A stretch of 64,000 bases of DNA from DATKMK01 sp035541895 (GTDB taxonomy: Bacteria; Desulfobacterota; Binatia; HRBIN30; JACQVA1): the NCBI GenBank assembly GCA_035541895.1, contig DATKMK010000114.1:1-64000 (forward strand), read 5' to 3'. The notes beneath the pieces are model-generated. The model saw only the letters and a list, made by a program, of their open reading frames with translations. It made no database searches and was not told where the DNA came from. A program made the position numbers and the translations under genes. Below, in pieces: positions 9,028 to 17,511 of this stretch (position 1 is the first letter of the stretch; the number at the start of each line of letters is the position of its first letter).

Positions 9028-9870
9028 CTACTTCGGCAGCACGATCCCGAGCTGGCCGGTCAGTGCCTTTACGACTTGCGGGGGCTGGCCGATGAGGTCG
9101 GTGGTGTCGCCGCGAGTGCCGAGATTGTTCGTCGGAACGACCGCGGCGATCACGACCGGTGCACGATCGGGTGCTGGCACATTGGCGCCGGTGCGTACCG
9201 CGTTGTTCGCGACGAGACTCTCAGGCCGACCGCCGCCGACGAAGTCGAATCCTTCCAGTTGCTGCCGGAACAGCTCTTCGTTGATGCGCCGCGGCGCAGT
9301 CGGCTGCTGGTTCTTCAAAATGGTCGTGGTTTGACTTGCCGTGATCAAGACGCCCGGGCCGCTGGGATCGAGCGCGCTGTGAACCGTGATGTGACCGCTG
9401 ATGCCGACGACCTCGGTGAGCTCGGCGTCGGCATCATATCCGATGGTGAACTCGGTGCCGCGCACGCCGGCGGTGGCGTTCGGAGTTTTGATTTCGAACG
9501 CATTGGCGGAGTTGTGGTAGTACTCGCTGACCACGGCGTTGACTTTGCCGCGCAGCAAGCCCATCAGCGACGTCGCTTGGCCCTTGTTCGGATTGAACGT
9601 CTGCTCGTCGACCCGCACCTCTGAGTTTTCGCTCACGGTGAGCACGCTATCGTCCTGAAACACCACGCGGACGCGTCCCGGCTTGCCGGTACGCAGGACG
9701 TCGCCGAGTTGGATCGCCGCCCCGGCTGCGGCATCGGACCATGCCCCACCGCGCCCGATCTCGGCGCGGCCGTCGATCGAAGCGATGGTGCCGACCTCCT
9801 GTGCCTGCGCCCACATCATCGGCGTGGCGACGAGCAACACGAACACAACGACTGTCAGACGCGATCGCAT
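9028..9870 (-). CDS. Secreted FecR-domain protein
   Basis: 280 residues with a signal peptide ending near AQAQ. It has a FecR fold: IQLGDVLRTGKPGRVRVVF, VLTVSENSEVRVDEQTF, then FEIKTPNATAGVRGTEFTI. No transmembrane anti-sigma segment is present, so it is a secreted or periplasmic FecR protein and not a FecR-type sigma regulator. Third gene of a tight operon: the TPR/beta-barrel gene stops 2 bases before its ATG, and that gene follows a lipoprotein gene. The group may form an envelope assembly, but the role is inference. Confidence 0.85.
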   Translation of the reverse strand: MRSRLTVVVFVLLVATPMMWAQAQEVGTIASIDGRAEIGRGGAWSDAAAGAAIQLGDVLRTGKPGRVRVVFQDDSVLTVSENSEVRVDEQTFNPNKGQATSLMGLLRGKVNAVVSEYYHNSANAFEIKTPNATAGVRGTEFTIGYDADAELTEVVGISGHITVHSALDPSGPGVLITASQTTTILKNQQPTAPRRINEELFRQQLEGFDFVGGGRPESLVANNAVRTGANVPAPDRAPVVIAAVVPTNNLGTRGDTTDLIGQPPQVVKALTGQLGIVLPK

Positions 9871-9872
9871 GG

Positions 9873-11393
9873 CTAATACCTCACTTCCACCGACAACGAG
9901 CCGATGTTGCGGTCATAGGTGAACGGAGTTTGGTTCGAGTTGTTGAACGTCCCATAGTAACCGGCCACGAAATCAAGATAGTCGTTTGCGTAGTATCTGG
10001 CAACAAAGATGAGGTGGTGTTCGTCATCGCGGCGGCCGTGGCTTGCGGGATTGTCATAACTCTCGTGCCGGTAGGCATAACCGAGCTGCGTCGTGAAGAC
10101 CGGCCATCCCCATCCGAAGCTGGTGTTGATCTCGTTGCCGTCGTAGCCGAACATCTCGGCGTCGGACCGCTTCACCCTCTGTCCGTTGATCACCGGGTCT
10201 TGACGGTCGAACTGATAGCCGACCTCGACGTAGCGCTCGACCGAGCCGAGGTAGACGAACTGCTTGACGCTCGGCGCGAAGTTGAACGCGTCCTGGCTCC
10301 AATAGGCGGCTTGCTTGAAATCGCGCCGCCGCACGCGGCAGGAAATCTCGGTGCGGCCGTAGTCCCGTTCGGGGATCGTCAGCCAGGGCAGCGCGGTCGC
10401 TTCTTGCAAAAAGCTGTTGGTGGATCCGAGATAGTAGTCGTAGCGTGCGAGCACGCCGAACTGCGCCCGCCCGGTGTTGAAGCCGAGCTGAACGCTGGGG
10501 CCGTTGTCCTGCAGATTGAACTCGGTGAGGTGGAAGTGCAGGCTCTGATAGAAGTCGTATCCCAACGTGAGTTGCGCCCAGTCGTTGCGCAACGGAACGT
10601 ACGTGCCGCCGGTTGCGAGAGTGATCCGTCCGTCGGACTGTCCCACCTGCTTGATGAACGGACTGGCATTGGAGGGCGTGAGCGAGACGTTGCTGTCGTA
10701 TTGCATCCCGACCGATCCGTAAACCTGGTACGGTCGCAGCCCGCCGCGGCCTTGTCGAATGCGGGTGAGAAACACGCCCGCTTCGCGACCCATGGCGGAG
10801 TTTGGCTCCTGGTCTACTACGACGTTGAACTGCTCGACCGCTTTGGACCAGTTGCCGGCTTGGAACTCGACGATGCCGAGGTAGTAGCGCGCGGCGAGGC
10901 GTTGCTGCGGGTCGGCGGCGGCGCGCTCGAAGTTGCCGCGGGCCTCGTCGTTTCGCGCCAAGCGCAACTGCGCGATGCCGAGAAACAGCGAGGCCTGCGC
11001 GGCGACCTCTTCGTTGCGTTGAGCTTGTTGCAGAAACGGCATCGCTTCCTGGTAGCGTTCGGTTTGCACCAAGGCGACGCCGAGTTCGAGGGCCGCTTGA
11101 TCGAGATCGGGTTTGGTCGCCAGCACGACGCGCAAGTCGGTGATGGCTCCGTCCAGATCATTGAGACGCCCGCGGGTGACGGCGCGATAATAGCGCGCGT
11201 ACGCGTCGGCGGCATCGTCGGCGACGGCTTGGTCGAACAACTGCAGTGCCTCGGAGTAGCGCCCGGCATGGAACTCGATCAATCCGCGGCCGGTGAGCCG
11301 CTTGGATTGTTCGGAGGCCTGCGCCATTCCGCTTGCCGACGCCAACCCGCCGGCGATGAGCACCACCAACGCTCGTTGCATCGTTCTTGTCAT
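9873..11393 (-). CDS. TPR protein with C-terminal outer-membrane beta-barrel
   Basis: 506 residues. Signal peptide (VVLIAGGLASASGMAQA); TPR units at about residues 30-215 (GLIEFHAGRYSEALQLFDQA, ALVQTERYQEAMPFL, AARYYLGIVEFQAGNWSKA). The C-terminal half has alternating aromatic strands (YGSVGMQYDSNVSL, YDYYLGSTNSFL, FVARYYANDYLDFVAGYY) and ends in the aromatic residue typical of barrels (VEVRY). The layout resembles Slam-like or other TPR-barrel surface-export proteins, but I cannot assign the family. It starts immediately after the lipoprotein stop and ends 2 bases before the FecR gene, so the three are surely cotranscribed. Confidence 0.85.
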   Translation of the reverse strand: MTRTMQRALVVLIAGGLASASGMAQASEQSKRLTGRGLIEFHAGRYSEALQLFDQAVADDAADAYARYYRAVTRGRLNDLDGAITDLRVVLATKPDLDQAALELGVALVQTERYQEAMPFLQQAQRNEEVAAQASLFLGIAQLRLARNDEARGNFERAAADPQQRLAARYYLGIVEFQAGNWSKAVEQFNVVVDQEPNSAMGREAGVFLTRIRQGRGGLRPYQVYGSVGMQYDSNVSLTPSNASPFIKQVGQSDGRITLATGGTYVPLRNDWAQLTLGYDFYQSLHFHLTEFNLQDNGPSVQLGFNTGRAQFGVLARYDYYLGSTNSFLQEATALPWLTIPERDYGRTEISCRVRRRDFKQAAYWSQDAFNFAPSVKQFVYLGSVERYVEVGYQFDRQDPVINGQRVKRSDAEMFGYDGNEINTSFGWGWPVFTTQLGYAYRHESYDNPASHGRRDDEHHLIFVARYYANDYLDFVAGYYGTFNNSNQTPFTYDRNIGSLSVEVRY

Positions 11394-11394
11394 G

Positions 11395-12483
11395 TCATTG
11401 GCCCTCGATCGGTGTCGGAGTGGCGGTGGGTGTGGGTGTCATTGCCAACGGTATGATCGGCGTGGATGTCGCCGGGGCTTGCGAGCTGTCGGCTGGCGTA
11501 CCGCTTGCCTGCGCGCCCGAGTCGCTCGGTCGCGGCGGCAGCGCGGCGCTTGGGTGAAGCGGCACGGACATCGGCGACCCTGCGGCAGCGGCGATTGCCG
11601 CGTCGACGCTCGACGTACCCGGAAAGACGGTGAACGGGTACGTGAAGTCGAGCGCCCGCGGAGGGGTGCTGAGACTCTGCGCGGTGATGTGTACCTCCGC
11701 AGGTCCCTCGGGTAAGTGCAACGGCGCGCCCACCGCGCGGAAGCCCTTCACCTTGAGCGCACCCTCTTGGCTGCACGGCGATGAACCGCCGTCGTCGCAC
11801 GGCGACAGCGTTAGCGGGCTCCGCTTCGACAATGAACGGAAGAGAACCTCCGCCGCGATCGAACCCTCGGCGATGCCGCTGGTGGCATCGGCTGCGGTGA
11901 AGTGCAGCGAGACCGGACTGGCGCTGGTTGCGAATAGATCCGGATTGAGATCGAACGCGAACGGCAGGGAGTGAATGTCGACTTCACTGCCGTGTACCAG
12001 GGCGCCGGGCACGATGCTGACTGAAATTGGATCGCTCTCGAATGCGGCGGTCGCTGGACGTGTAGCATCGCATTGCTCTCCGACTCCGGGCGGCAGCGTC
12101 GCACAGGTGCTGGTAACGCCGTCAACCGCCGGCGCAAAGTCGGTTGAGAATCCGGCGATCTGAAATGTGCCTGACCCCGGCGGGAGCTGATCGAGCACCA
12201 GTGCCCGCTGTCCCGTACCGGCGTTGATCGGCACGCTCAGCGGATCGACCGCCAAGCAGCAGGCGTATCCGGTATTCGATTGAAATACGACACGCAGAGT
12301 CTTCACCGCGTCGGGCAAGACGCTGCTGGAACTCCCATCCGGTTGCGGCCACATTGGCGACACGCCGATGCTGCCACCCGGCAGATTGCTGCCCGATGAC
12401 CCACCCCCTCCACCGCCACAGCCCGCGAGTCCCACCATCACTACCCACGCCGTCGCGAAGCATACGATCGGCTTCCCCCGCAT
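11395..12483 (-). CDS. Secreted lipoprotein of unknown function
   Basis: 362 residues. A lipobox VGLAGC followed by a Gly-rich tether marks it as a lipoprotein. The body has beta-rich segments and several Cys residues (GYACCLAVDP, STCATLPPGVGEQCDATRP, LSPCDDGGSSPCSQEG). The last residues form a Thr/Pro spacer (TPTPTATPTPIEGQ) like those beside the EF-hand modules elsewhere in this window. First gene of the lipoprotein, TPR-barrel, FecR operon; its product could be the client or a partner of the barrel. No family recognised. Confidence 0.75.
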   Translation of the reverse strand: MRGKPIVCFATAWVVMVGLAGCGGGGGGSSGSNLPGGSIGVSPMWPQPDGSSSSVLPDAVKTLRVVFQSNTGYACCLAVDPLSVPINAGTGQRALVLDQLPPGSGTFQIAGFSTDFAPAVDGVTSTCATLPPGVGEQCDATRPATAAFESDPISVSIVPGALVHGSEVDIHSLPFAFDLNPDLFATSASPVSLHFTAADATSGIAEGSIAAEVLFRSLSKRSPLTLSPCDDGGSSPCSQEGALKVKGFRAVGAPLHLPEGPAEVHITAQSLSTPPRALDFTYPFTVFPGTSSVDAAIAAAAGSPMSVPLHPSAALPPRPSDSGAQASGTPADSSQAPATSTPIIPLAMTPTPTATPTPIEGQ

Positions 12484-12671
12484 ATCAATCTCGCGTCTCT
12501 CCTCCCTCTGTCGGCTGCGCCCGCGCGCCGCGTTCAGCTTGTAATCTCTGGATTAGGTACTGCATGCGCACGAGAAGGTAAAGGCGAAAGATCGCCGGGC
12601 TTGATTCATCGGTGCGTCGCCCATAACTGGTTGCGGTGCGGGCCGCTTCGACTCTGCGCCCCGAGACAGAG

Positions 12672-13664
12672 ATGGCCAAGGTGGTTTCATTGGAGCCGGT
12701 CAAACGTCGCCAACGACCGCATCAGCGGCGGACACAGCGGGCCGCGCCGCCGCCGGACCCCGCCGCCCTTGCGCGTCAGCACTGGTGGGGCTTGGGGCTG
12801 GCGGCGCTGGCGGCTGCGCTGTGGGGGCTGGCACCAGTTGCGACCAAGGCAGCGCTCGCAGGCTATTCGCCCGAATTGATCAGCGTGCTGCGCTTGGGCA
12901 CGGCTGCCATGCTGTTTCGCATCCTCGGGGGGACGCGCGCACACCTGTGGCCGCGCAGCATCTGGTCGTGGATCGGGGGAATCGCCCTGGGCGCCGACTT
13001 CGTCGTGTACAATTACGGGCTGCGGCTGACCGACGCGGGAGTTTCCGGGTTGGTCATCAACATCGAGTTGGTGACCACCATCGCGCTCGCGGTTTGGTTG
13101 CTCGGTGAACGGTTGACGCGCCGCCGTGCGTGGGGCTCGGCCATGACGCTGGCCGGCGCGATCTACGTCGGCCTCGATGGCATACACCTCGGCGATCTCG
13201 TGGCGCGCGAGCGATTGATCGGCAACGTGCTGGTGATGCTTGCGGGTGTCTTCTGGTCGGTATTCGCCGTCGCTCAACGCAAGGTGCCGCGCGGCGGCAA
13301 TCTGTTTCAATTGGTGACGCCGATTTTTTTCGTTGCCGCGGTGACGACAGTGCCCGGCCTACTGTTGCCCGCCGCGTGGTACAACCCGGCCGGCATCGAG
13401 CCGACCATCATGCTGCTCGTGCTGGTGGTCGCGTGTACGCTGAGCGTGTACGCCGCCTACGCACGCGCGCAGGAGTTGGTTGACGTGAGCGCGCTGGCGA
13501 TCGTCTTGGCCTCGATCCCGGTGTTCGCGGTCATCTTTGCTTGGTTGCTGCTCGCTGAGCCGATCACTTCGCGAGTGATCGTCGGTGGCGCAGCGATCCT
13601 GGTCGGCGTGGTGCTGATCACCATCGAGCGACCCGCGACGGCCGCGATCGAACGAGCGCAGTAG
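12672..13664 (+). CDS. EamA/DMT-family inner-membrane transporter
   Basis: 330 residues from ATG 12672; an in-frame GTG at 12636 would add 12. Two EamA repeats with about ten membrane segments: WWGLGLAALAAALWGLAPVA starts the first, and NVLVMLAGVFWSVFAVAQRK the second. The typical helix-end pattern LVINIELVTTIALAVWLLGE is visible. The family exports metabolites or amino acids; the substrate is unknown. A basic N-terminal tail of about 35 residues precedes the first helix. Convergent with the S4 gene, only 18 bases apart. Confidence 0.9.
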   Translation: MAKVVSLEPVKRRQRPHQRRTQRAAPPPDPAALARQHWWGLGLAALAAALWGLAPVATKAALAGYSPELISVLRLGTAAMLFRILGGTRAHLWPRSIWSWIGGIALGADFVVYNYGLRLTDAGVSGLVINIELVTTIALAVWLLGERLTRRRAWGSAMTLAGAIYVGLDGIHLGDLVARERLIGNVLVMLAGVFWSVFAVAQRKVPRGGNLFQLVTPIFFVAAVTTVPGLLLPAAWYNPAGIEPTIMLLVLVVACTLSVYAAYARAQELVDVSALAIVLASIPVFAVIFAWLLLAEPITSRVIVGGAAILVGVVLITIERPATAAIERAQ

Positions 13665-13682
13665 GTGGGCGAGCCTGCGGCG

Positions 13683-14054
13683 TCACCAGTGCAAGCGATC
13701 GATATGGCGGCGCTCACGCTTGGTCGGTCGGCCGCTGCCCCGTTCGCGCGCCAGCAGAGCGGGCTCGCGTTCGGCGCGCGGGGGCGGAGGTGGGGTGTGG
13801 TCGATGTACAGTCGCTGCGCTTGCGCGAACGGCCCGCGGTGTTCCGACAACTCGCGCACTTCAAGATCCCGCCGTCCGCGTTCGAGCGTGATCGCCAGGC
13901 GGTCGCCGACGCGAATCAGCTTGTGGGGCTTCGCGGCGCTGCCGTTGACGTGCACCTTGCCGCCGTCGCACGCATCGGCCGCAAGCGAGCGGCTCTTGAA
14001 CATGCGCGCCGCCCACAGCCACTTGTCGAGGCGAATGCCCCCGCCGTCGCTCAT
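13683..14054 (-). CDS. S4-domain RNA-binding protein, Hsp15-like
   Basis: 123 residues. The S4 fold is plain: IRLDKWLWAARMFKSRSLAA, then GKVHVNGSAAKPHKLIRVGD. Hsp15 (HslR) recycles stalled 50S subunits carrying nascent chains; assignment to that family rests on length and the N-terminal pattern. The tail is basic and Pro-rich. Start ATG 14054 lies one base after the stop of the SDR gene, so translation is probably coupled. An upstream in-frame start would overlap the SDR gene and was rejected. Confidence 0.85.
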   Translation of the reverse strand: MSDGGGIRLDKWLWAARMFKSRSLAADACDGGKVHVNGSAAKPHKLIRVGDRLAITLERGRRDLEVRELSEHRGPFAQAQRLYIDHTPPPPPRAEREPALLARERGSGRPTKRERRHIDRLHW

Positions 14055-14055
14055 T

Positions 14056-14835
14056 TCACCACGCGGTCCAGCCGCCATCGACGTACACCACCGAGCCGGT
14101 GACGTAGCCCGACATCGGCGAGGCAAGAAACACCACGGCGGTGCGCACCTCTTCCGGCCGTCCCAATCGGCCGAGCGGCGTGGCGCGTTCCATCCGCGCT
14201 TGATTGTCGCCCTTTGCCAGCCCACCCTCGGTCATCTCGGTTGGAAACCACGCCGGCGCGATCGCGTTGACCGTGATGCGGTGCGGTGCCCATTCGATCG
14301 CGAGCTGACGCGTCAGGTTTTCGGTCGCCGCCTTGCTCGCGACGTACCCGGCGTTGCGATAGATGCCGCAGCCGAGCGCGGCGAGCACCGACGTGACGTT
14401 GATCACGCGCCCGCCTTGTCCGCGCGCGATCATGCGCCGACCGACCTGCTGGCACAGATGGAAGACGGCGTGCGTGTTGACGTCAAACGCGTGCTGCCAC
14501 TTCTCCGCGGAATAATTTTCGACGCGACCTGTCGGGGCAACCCCCGCGTTGTTGACGAGAATATCGATCTCGCCGAGGCCGTCGCTGATCTCCGCGACCA
14601 CGCGGGCGATGCCGGCCGATTGCGTCAGATCGGCGGTCGCGACCACGGTGCGACGACCGAGCGTGCGGAGTTCCTGTGCGAGAGCTTCCAACCGCTCGCG
14701 TCGACGCGCGATCAAGGCGACATCGGCACCGGCGATCGCCAACGCGCGGGCAAACTCGATCCCCAGCCCGGCGGAGGCACCGGTCACGACGGCGACTCGT
14801 CCGTCCAATCCGAACAGATCACGCAACGTGTCCAT
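14056..14835 (-). CDS. Short-chain dehydrogenase/reductase (classical SDR)
   Basis: 259 residues, a normal classical SDR. Cofactor motif VTGASAGLG, the NNAG motif in DILVNNAGVAPTGR, the catalytic Ser in INVTSVLAALG and the Tyr-x3-Lys in GYVASKAA are all present, with the usual C-terminus YVTGSVVYVDGGWTAW. The Arg residues after the second strand (ALIARRRER) suggest NADP(H). Substrate unknown. Divergent from the isochorismatase-like gene and upstream of the S4 gene with a one-base gap. Confidence 0.93.
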   Translation of the reverse strand: MDTLRDLFGLDGRVAVVTGASAGLGIEFARALAIAGADVALIARRRERLEALAQELRTLGRRTVVATADLTQSAGIARVVAEISDGLGEIDILVNNAGVAPTGRVENYSAEKWQHAFDVNTHAVFHLCQQVGRRMIARGQGGRVINVTSVLAALGCGIYRNAGYVASKAATENLTRQLAIEWAPHRITVNAIAPAWFPTEMTEGGLAKGDNQARMERATPLGRLGRPEEVRTAVVFLASPMSGYVTGSVVYVDGGWTAW

Positions 14836-14906
14836 CGGCGCCTCGACTAGCGGGTTGCGATTATCGTGACAAGCGGGCTAAGCACAAGTTTCAAGGACGT
14901 GCGGTT

Positions 14907-15551
14907 GTGAGTGCTCTCGTGCTCGATCTCGCCCGATGCGCCGTGGTGGTGATCGAGTGTCAAAACGATTTGATCCACGAGTCGCAGATCGGCTCGAAAG
15001 GAATCGGCGCGGCACTCGCAAAGGCGGTGCACGACCGCGGCGTCCTGCCGCGCATCGCCGCCGTGCTGGCCGCCGCGCGCGCGGCACAGGTGCCGGTGCT
15101 GTACGCCAACAAGGAAAGTCGTCCGGGCATGCCGACCACCGACGCGCCGATTTTCCGGTGGAGCAAACAGCACCCGATACTCATTGAGGGCACGTGGGGT
15201 GCGGCGGTGCACGACGCCATCGCGCCGCAGCCGGGCGACCACGTGCTGCGACGCGTTCTCAGCGTCGATGCATCCTACGGCTCCGGGCTCTACGGGATGT
15301 TCCGCGCGCTCGGCAGGGACACCATGATCGCGCTGGGCGTGTCGACGAACTTCGCCGTGGAAGGCACGGTGCGCGGGGCGGTCAACCGATTGTTCCACGT
15401 CGTCGTGATGGAAGATTGCTGCGCTAGCGTTCCCGACGAGCTGCACCGCTTCTCGATCGAGCGCATCCTGCCGCTGCTCGGAACCGTGACGACCAGCGAG
15501 ACGGTGATTATGGCGCTGGAACGTCAGGCTCTCTCTCCCTCAGCGGGCTGA
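14907..15551 (+). CDS. Isochorismatase-fold protein with altered catalytic residues
   Basis: 214 residues from GTG 14907, with AAGGA nine bases upstream. The fold is clear: VVVIECQNDLIHES, APIFRWSKQHPILIEGTW, LGVSTNFAVEGTVRGAVN. The first catalytic Asp (D21) is present. The usual Lys before SAF is Arg here (HVLRRVLSVDASYGSG), and the nucleophilic Cys of the TNxCV motif is Ala (TNFAV). A thiol mechanism is therefore excluded. Like EntB or PhzD it might act without Cys, or it may be a binding protein. Its final residues are encoded inside a perfect palindrome that doubles as a terminator. Confidence 0.85.
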   Translation: MSALVLDLARCAVVVIECQNDLIHESQIGSKGIGAALAKAVHDRGVLPRIAAVLAAARAAQVPVLYANKESRPGMPTTDAPIFRWSKQHPILIEGTWGAAVHDAIAPQPGDHVLRRVLSVDASYGSGLYGMFRALGRDTMIALGVSTNFAVEGTVRGAVNRLFHVVVMEDCCASVPDELHRFSIERILPLLGTVTTSETVIMALERQALSPSAG

Positions 15552-15569
15552 GGGAGAGAGAGCCTGACG
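15522..15569. terminator. Perfect 23-base inverted repeat between convergent genes
   Basis: Arms at 15522-15544 and 15547-15569 are exactly complementary with a 2-base loop. The left arm begins CGTCAGGCTCTCTC. It overlaps the end of the isochorismatase-like gene and lies just before the end of the peroxiredoxin gene. Probable bidirectional terminator; it lacks a long U-tract. Confidence 0.75.
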
Positions 15570-15578
15570 GGGAAACTT

Positions 15579-16064
15579 CTACAATTTGCCGAGGACCGAC
15601 TCGGCGCTCGATACGTTGAGGCCCGGACCCGGCTCCACCAGCAACTCTTGCACGATCCCGTCTTTGACGATCATCGCATACCGCTGCGAGCGTGTGCCCA
15701 TCCCAAATCCGCTGGCATCGAGCGTGAGGCCGAGCGCCTTGGTGAAGTCGCCGTTGCCGTCGGCGACCATGCGCACCTTGCCCACTGCGCTGTTCGCTTT
15801 GCCCCATGCCCCCATCACGAACGCGTCGTTGACCGACAGACAGATGATTTCGTCGACGCCCTTGGCTTTGATCGCACTGGCCTGCTCGAGAAATCCCGGC
15901 AAGTGCTTCATTGAGCAGGTAGGCGTGAACGCGCCGGGCACCGCGAAGACGACCACCTTTTTCCCTTTGAACAACTCGTCGACCGTGACCGGTTTGGGGC
16001 CGCTCTCGCCCATCTCGGCCAACTTCAGGTCGCCGGGCAAACGATCGCCTGCTTTGATCGCCAT
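15579..16064 (-). CDS. Peroxiredoxin, Prx5/AhpE-like (redoxin family)
   Basis: 161 residues, the full family length. The peroxidatic motif PGAFTPTCS carries the active Cys; ICLSVNDAFVMGAWGK and FGMGTRSQRYAMIVKDG are typical of Prx5. It reduces H2O2 and organic peroxides in the cytoplasm with a thiol donor. No second Cys in the usual resolving position was noticed. AGGAGGAG precedes ATG 16064. Monocistronic by spacing. Confidence 0.95.
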   Translation of the reverse strand: MAIKAGDRLPGDLKLAEMGESGPKPVTVDELFKGKKVVVFAVPGAFTPTCSMKHLPGFLEQASAIKAKGVDEIICLSVNDAFVMGAWGKANSAVGKVRMVADGNGDFTKALGLTLDASGFGMGTRSQRYAMIVKDGIVQELLVEPGPGLNVSSAESVLGKL

Positions 16065-16139
16065 GATGTCTCCTCCTTGATTGAGTGAAGTGCTGCCCTC
16101 ATTTATCTGGCGCTCAAAATTGGATCAAGGCGGAAGGGC

Positions 16140-16191
16140 AGAGGAGCGGGCCGGGGGCCGGACTACCTACTGCCCTCTGCCTACTCTCTCT
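16140..16191. repeat. Low-complexity spacer repeat with a CTACTGCC word
   Basis: GGGCCGGGGGCCGG is followed by ACTACCTACTGCCCTCTGCC, upstream of the peroxiredoxin gene and at the end of the LLM gene. The ACTGCC word links it to the repeat at 8133-8176. Confidence 0.4.
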
Positions 16192-17220
16192 TCACTCGCC
16201 GATTTCCGCCAACGCGCGCACGGCTTCGATCTGCATGGTAGCGCAGATCATGGTCGTGACGCTCGATTCCCGCCACGCCGCCAACCGATCGCGGATGCGT
16301 TCCTTCGGCCCGACCAACGAGACCTCGTCCGCCAGCTCGTCCGGCACGGCTGCCGCCGCGTCTTCCTTCTTGCCGTCGAGGTAGAGGTCTTGAATTTTCT
16401 TCGCCGCGGCTTCGAACCCGTAGCGACAGGCCAGGTCGTTGTAGAAGTTCTTGCCGCGCGCACCCATGCCGCCGACGTAGAGCGCCAGCACGGGTTTGAT
16501 GAAGTTGAGGCACGCCGCGACATCGTCGCCGAGAATTACCGTCGGACCGGCTGCGACGTCGAACTGCGCCAAGCTCTTGCCGTCGCCGGCCTTTTTGAAG
16601 CCGGCCTCCAGTGCGGGGCGGTACACCTTCTCGGCGCGATACGGCGAGTAAAAGATCGGCAACCAGCCGTCGGCGATCTCGGCCGCTTGCTCGACGCTCT
16701 TCAACCCGGTCGCCGCAACATAGATGGGAATCTGGCGGCCGTGCAGGATGCTCTTTAACGGCTTGCCGAGTCCGCTGGCGCCGGGCCCGCGATACGGAAT
16801 CTGGTAGTGCTCGCCGGCGTGCTCGACTGGTTTTTCTCGCGCCCAAATCGCACGCAGGATCTTGATGTACTCGCGCGTGCGCTTCAGCGGCTTGCCGTAG
16901 GGAACGCCGTGCCAGCCTTCGACGACTTGCGGGCCGGACACGCCGAGGCCGAGGAGGAAACGCCCGCCGGAGAGTTGATCCAGCGTGGTGGCGGTCATCG
17001 CCGTCATCGCCGGCGTGCGTGCCGGCATTTGCATGATTCCAGTGCCGACCTTGATCTGCTTGGTCTGGGCCGCAATCCACGTGGCGGGGGTTACCGCGTC
17101 GGAGCCGTAGGCTTCCGCGGTCCACACCGAATGGAATCCGAGGCGATCGGCCTCCTGGATCATCTCCATGTTCAGCGCCATACGCGCGCCCGAGTAGCCC
17201 GCATTCAATCCAAAGCGCAT
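16192..17220 (-). CDS. LLM-class (luciferase-like) oxidoreductase, probably F420-dependent
   Basis: 342 residues with a complete TIM-barrel of the bacterial luciferase family: MRFGLNAGYSG, ADRLGFHSVWTAEAYGSDA, WIAAQTKQIKVGTGIMQMPA, and GGRFLLGLGVSGPQVVEGWH. The close family uses coenzyme F420 (or FMN) to move hydride to diverse substrates, some in lipid or xenobiotic metabolism. The cofactor choice is inference. AGGAGACCACC precedes the ATG. Next to the CDGSH gene, same strand, but about 40 bases apart with a repeat between. Confidence 0.9.
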   Translation of the reverse strand: MRFGLNAGYSGARMALNMEMIQEADRLGFHSVWTAEAYGSDAVTPATWIAAQTKQIKVGTGIMQMPARTPAMTAMTATTLDQLSGGRFLLGLGVSGPQVVEGWHGVPYGKPLKRTREYIKILRAIWAREKPVEHAGEHYQIPYRGPGASGLGKPLKSILHGRQIPIYVAATGLKSVEQAAEIADGWLPIFYSPYRAEKVYRPALEAGFKKAGDGKSLAQFDVAAGPTVILGDDVAACLNFIKPVLALYVGGMGARGKNFYNDLACRYGFEAAAKKIQDLYLDGKKEDAAAAVPDELADEVSLVGPKERIRDRLAAWRESSVTTMICATMQIEAVRALAEIGE

Positions 17221-17262
17221 GGTGGTCTCCTGGTGAGTGGTGCGTCGTGAGTGGTCGTGACG
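17221..17262. repeat. Degenerate GTGAGTGGTGCGTCGTGAG spacer repeat
   Basis: Repeats of a GTGAGTSGTG-type word between the CDGSH and LLM genes. The same word recurs at 18778-18896 and 30195-30240. Confidence 0.5.
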
Positions 17263-17263
17263 C

Positions 17264-17467
17264 TCAGCGCGCGGGTTCTTCCGACTTGAAACCGATTTTG
17301 CTGTGGGTGCCGTCGCAGAACGGCTTGTTCGCCGATTGGCCGCAGCGACAGAGGTAGATGGGATCCTCGTTCAATTTGAAGTCGGCGCGCTTGGCGTCGA
17401 CCAGTTGGATCGCGCCTTTCACTTCGTACGGGCCGTCCTTGAGTGTCTTGATGCGAATGTCAGCCAT
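17264..17467 (-). CDS. CDGSH-type iron-sulfur protein
   Basis: 67 residues. A single CDGSH motif, YLCRCGQSANKPFCDGTH, supplies three Cys and one His to bind a 2Fe-2S cluster, as in bacterial mitoNEET-like proteins. The N-terminal strand region KTLKDGPYEVKGAIQL is typical of this small soluble class. The role is probably electron or cluster transfer. AGGAGG lies just before the ATG at a normal spacing. Confidence 0.95.
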   Translation of the reverse strand: MADIRIKTLKDGPYEVKGAIQLVDAKRADFKLNEDPIYLCRCGQSANKPFCDGTHSKIGFKSEEPAR

Positions 17468-17511
17468 CGGTGCCGCCTCCTGCGCGCGTGATGGCCCTCA
17501 CTACTGCGGCG

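Noticed and set aside
9741..11456. Plus-strand frame (571 codons) opposite the FecR and TPR-barrel genes
   Set aside because: It crosses two real genes on the other strand and has no domain pattern.
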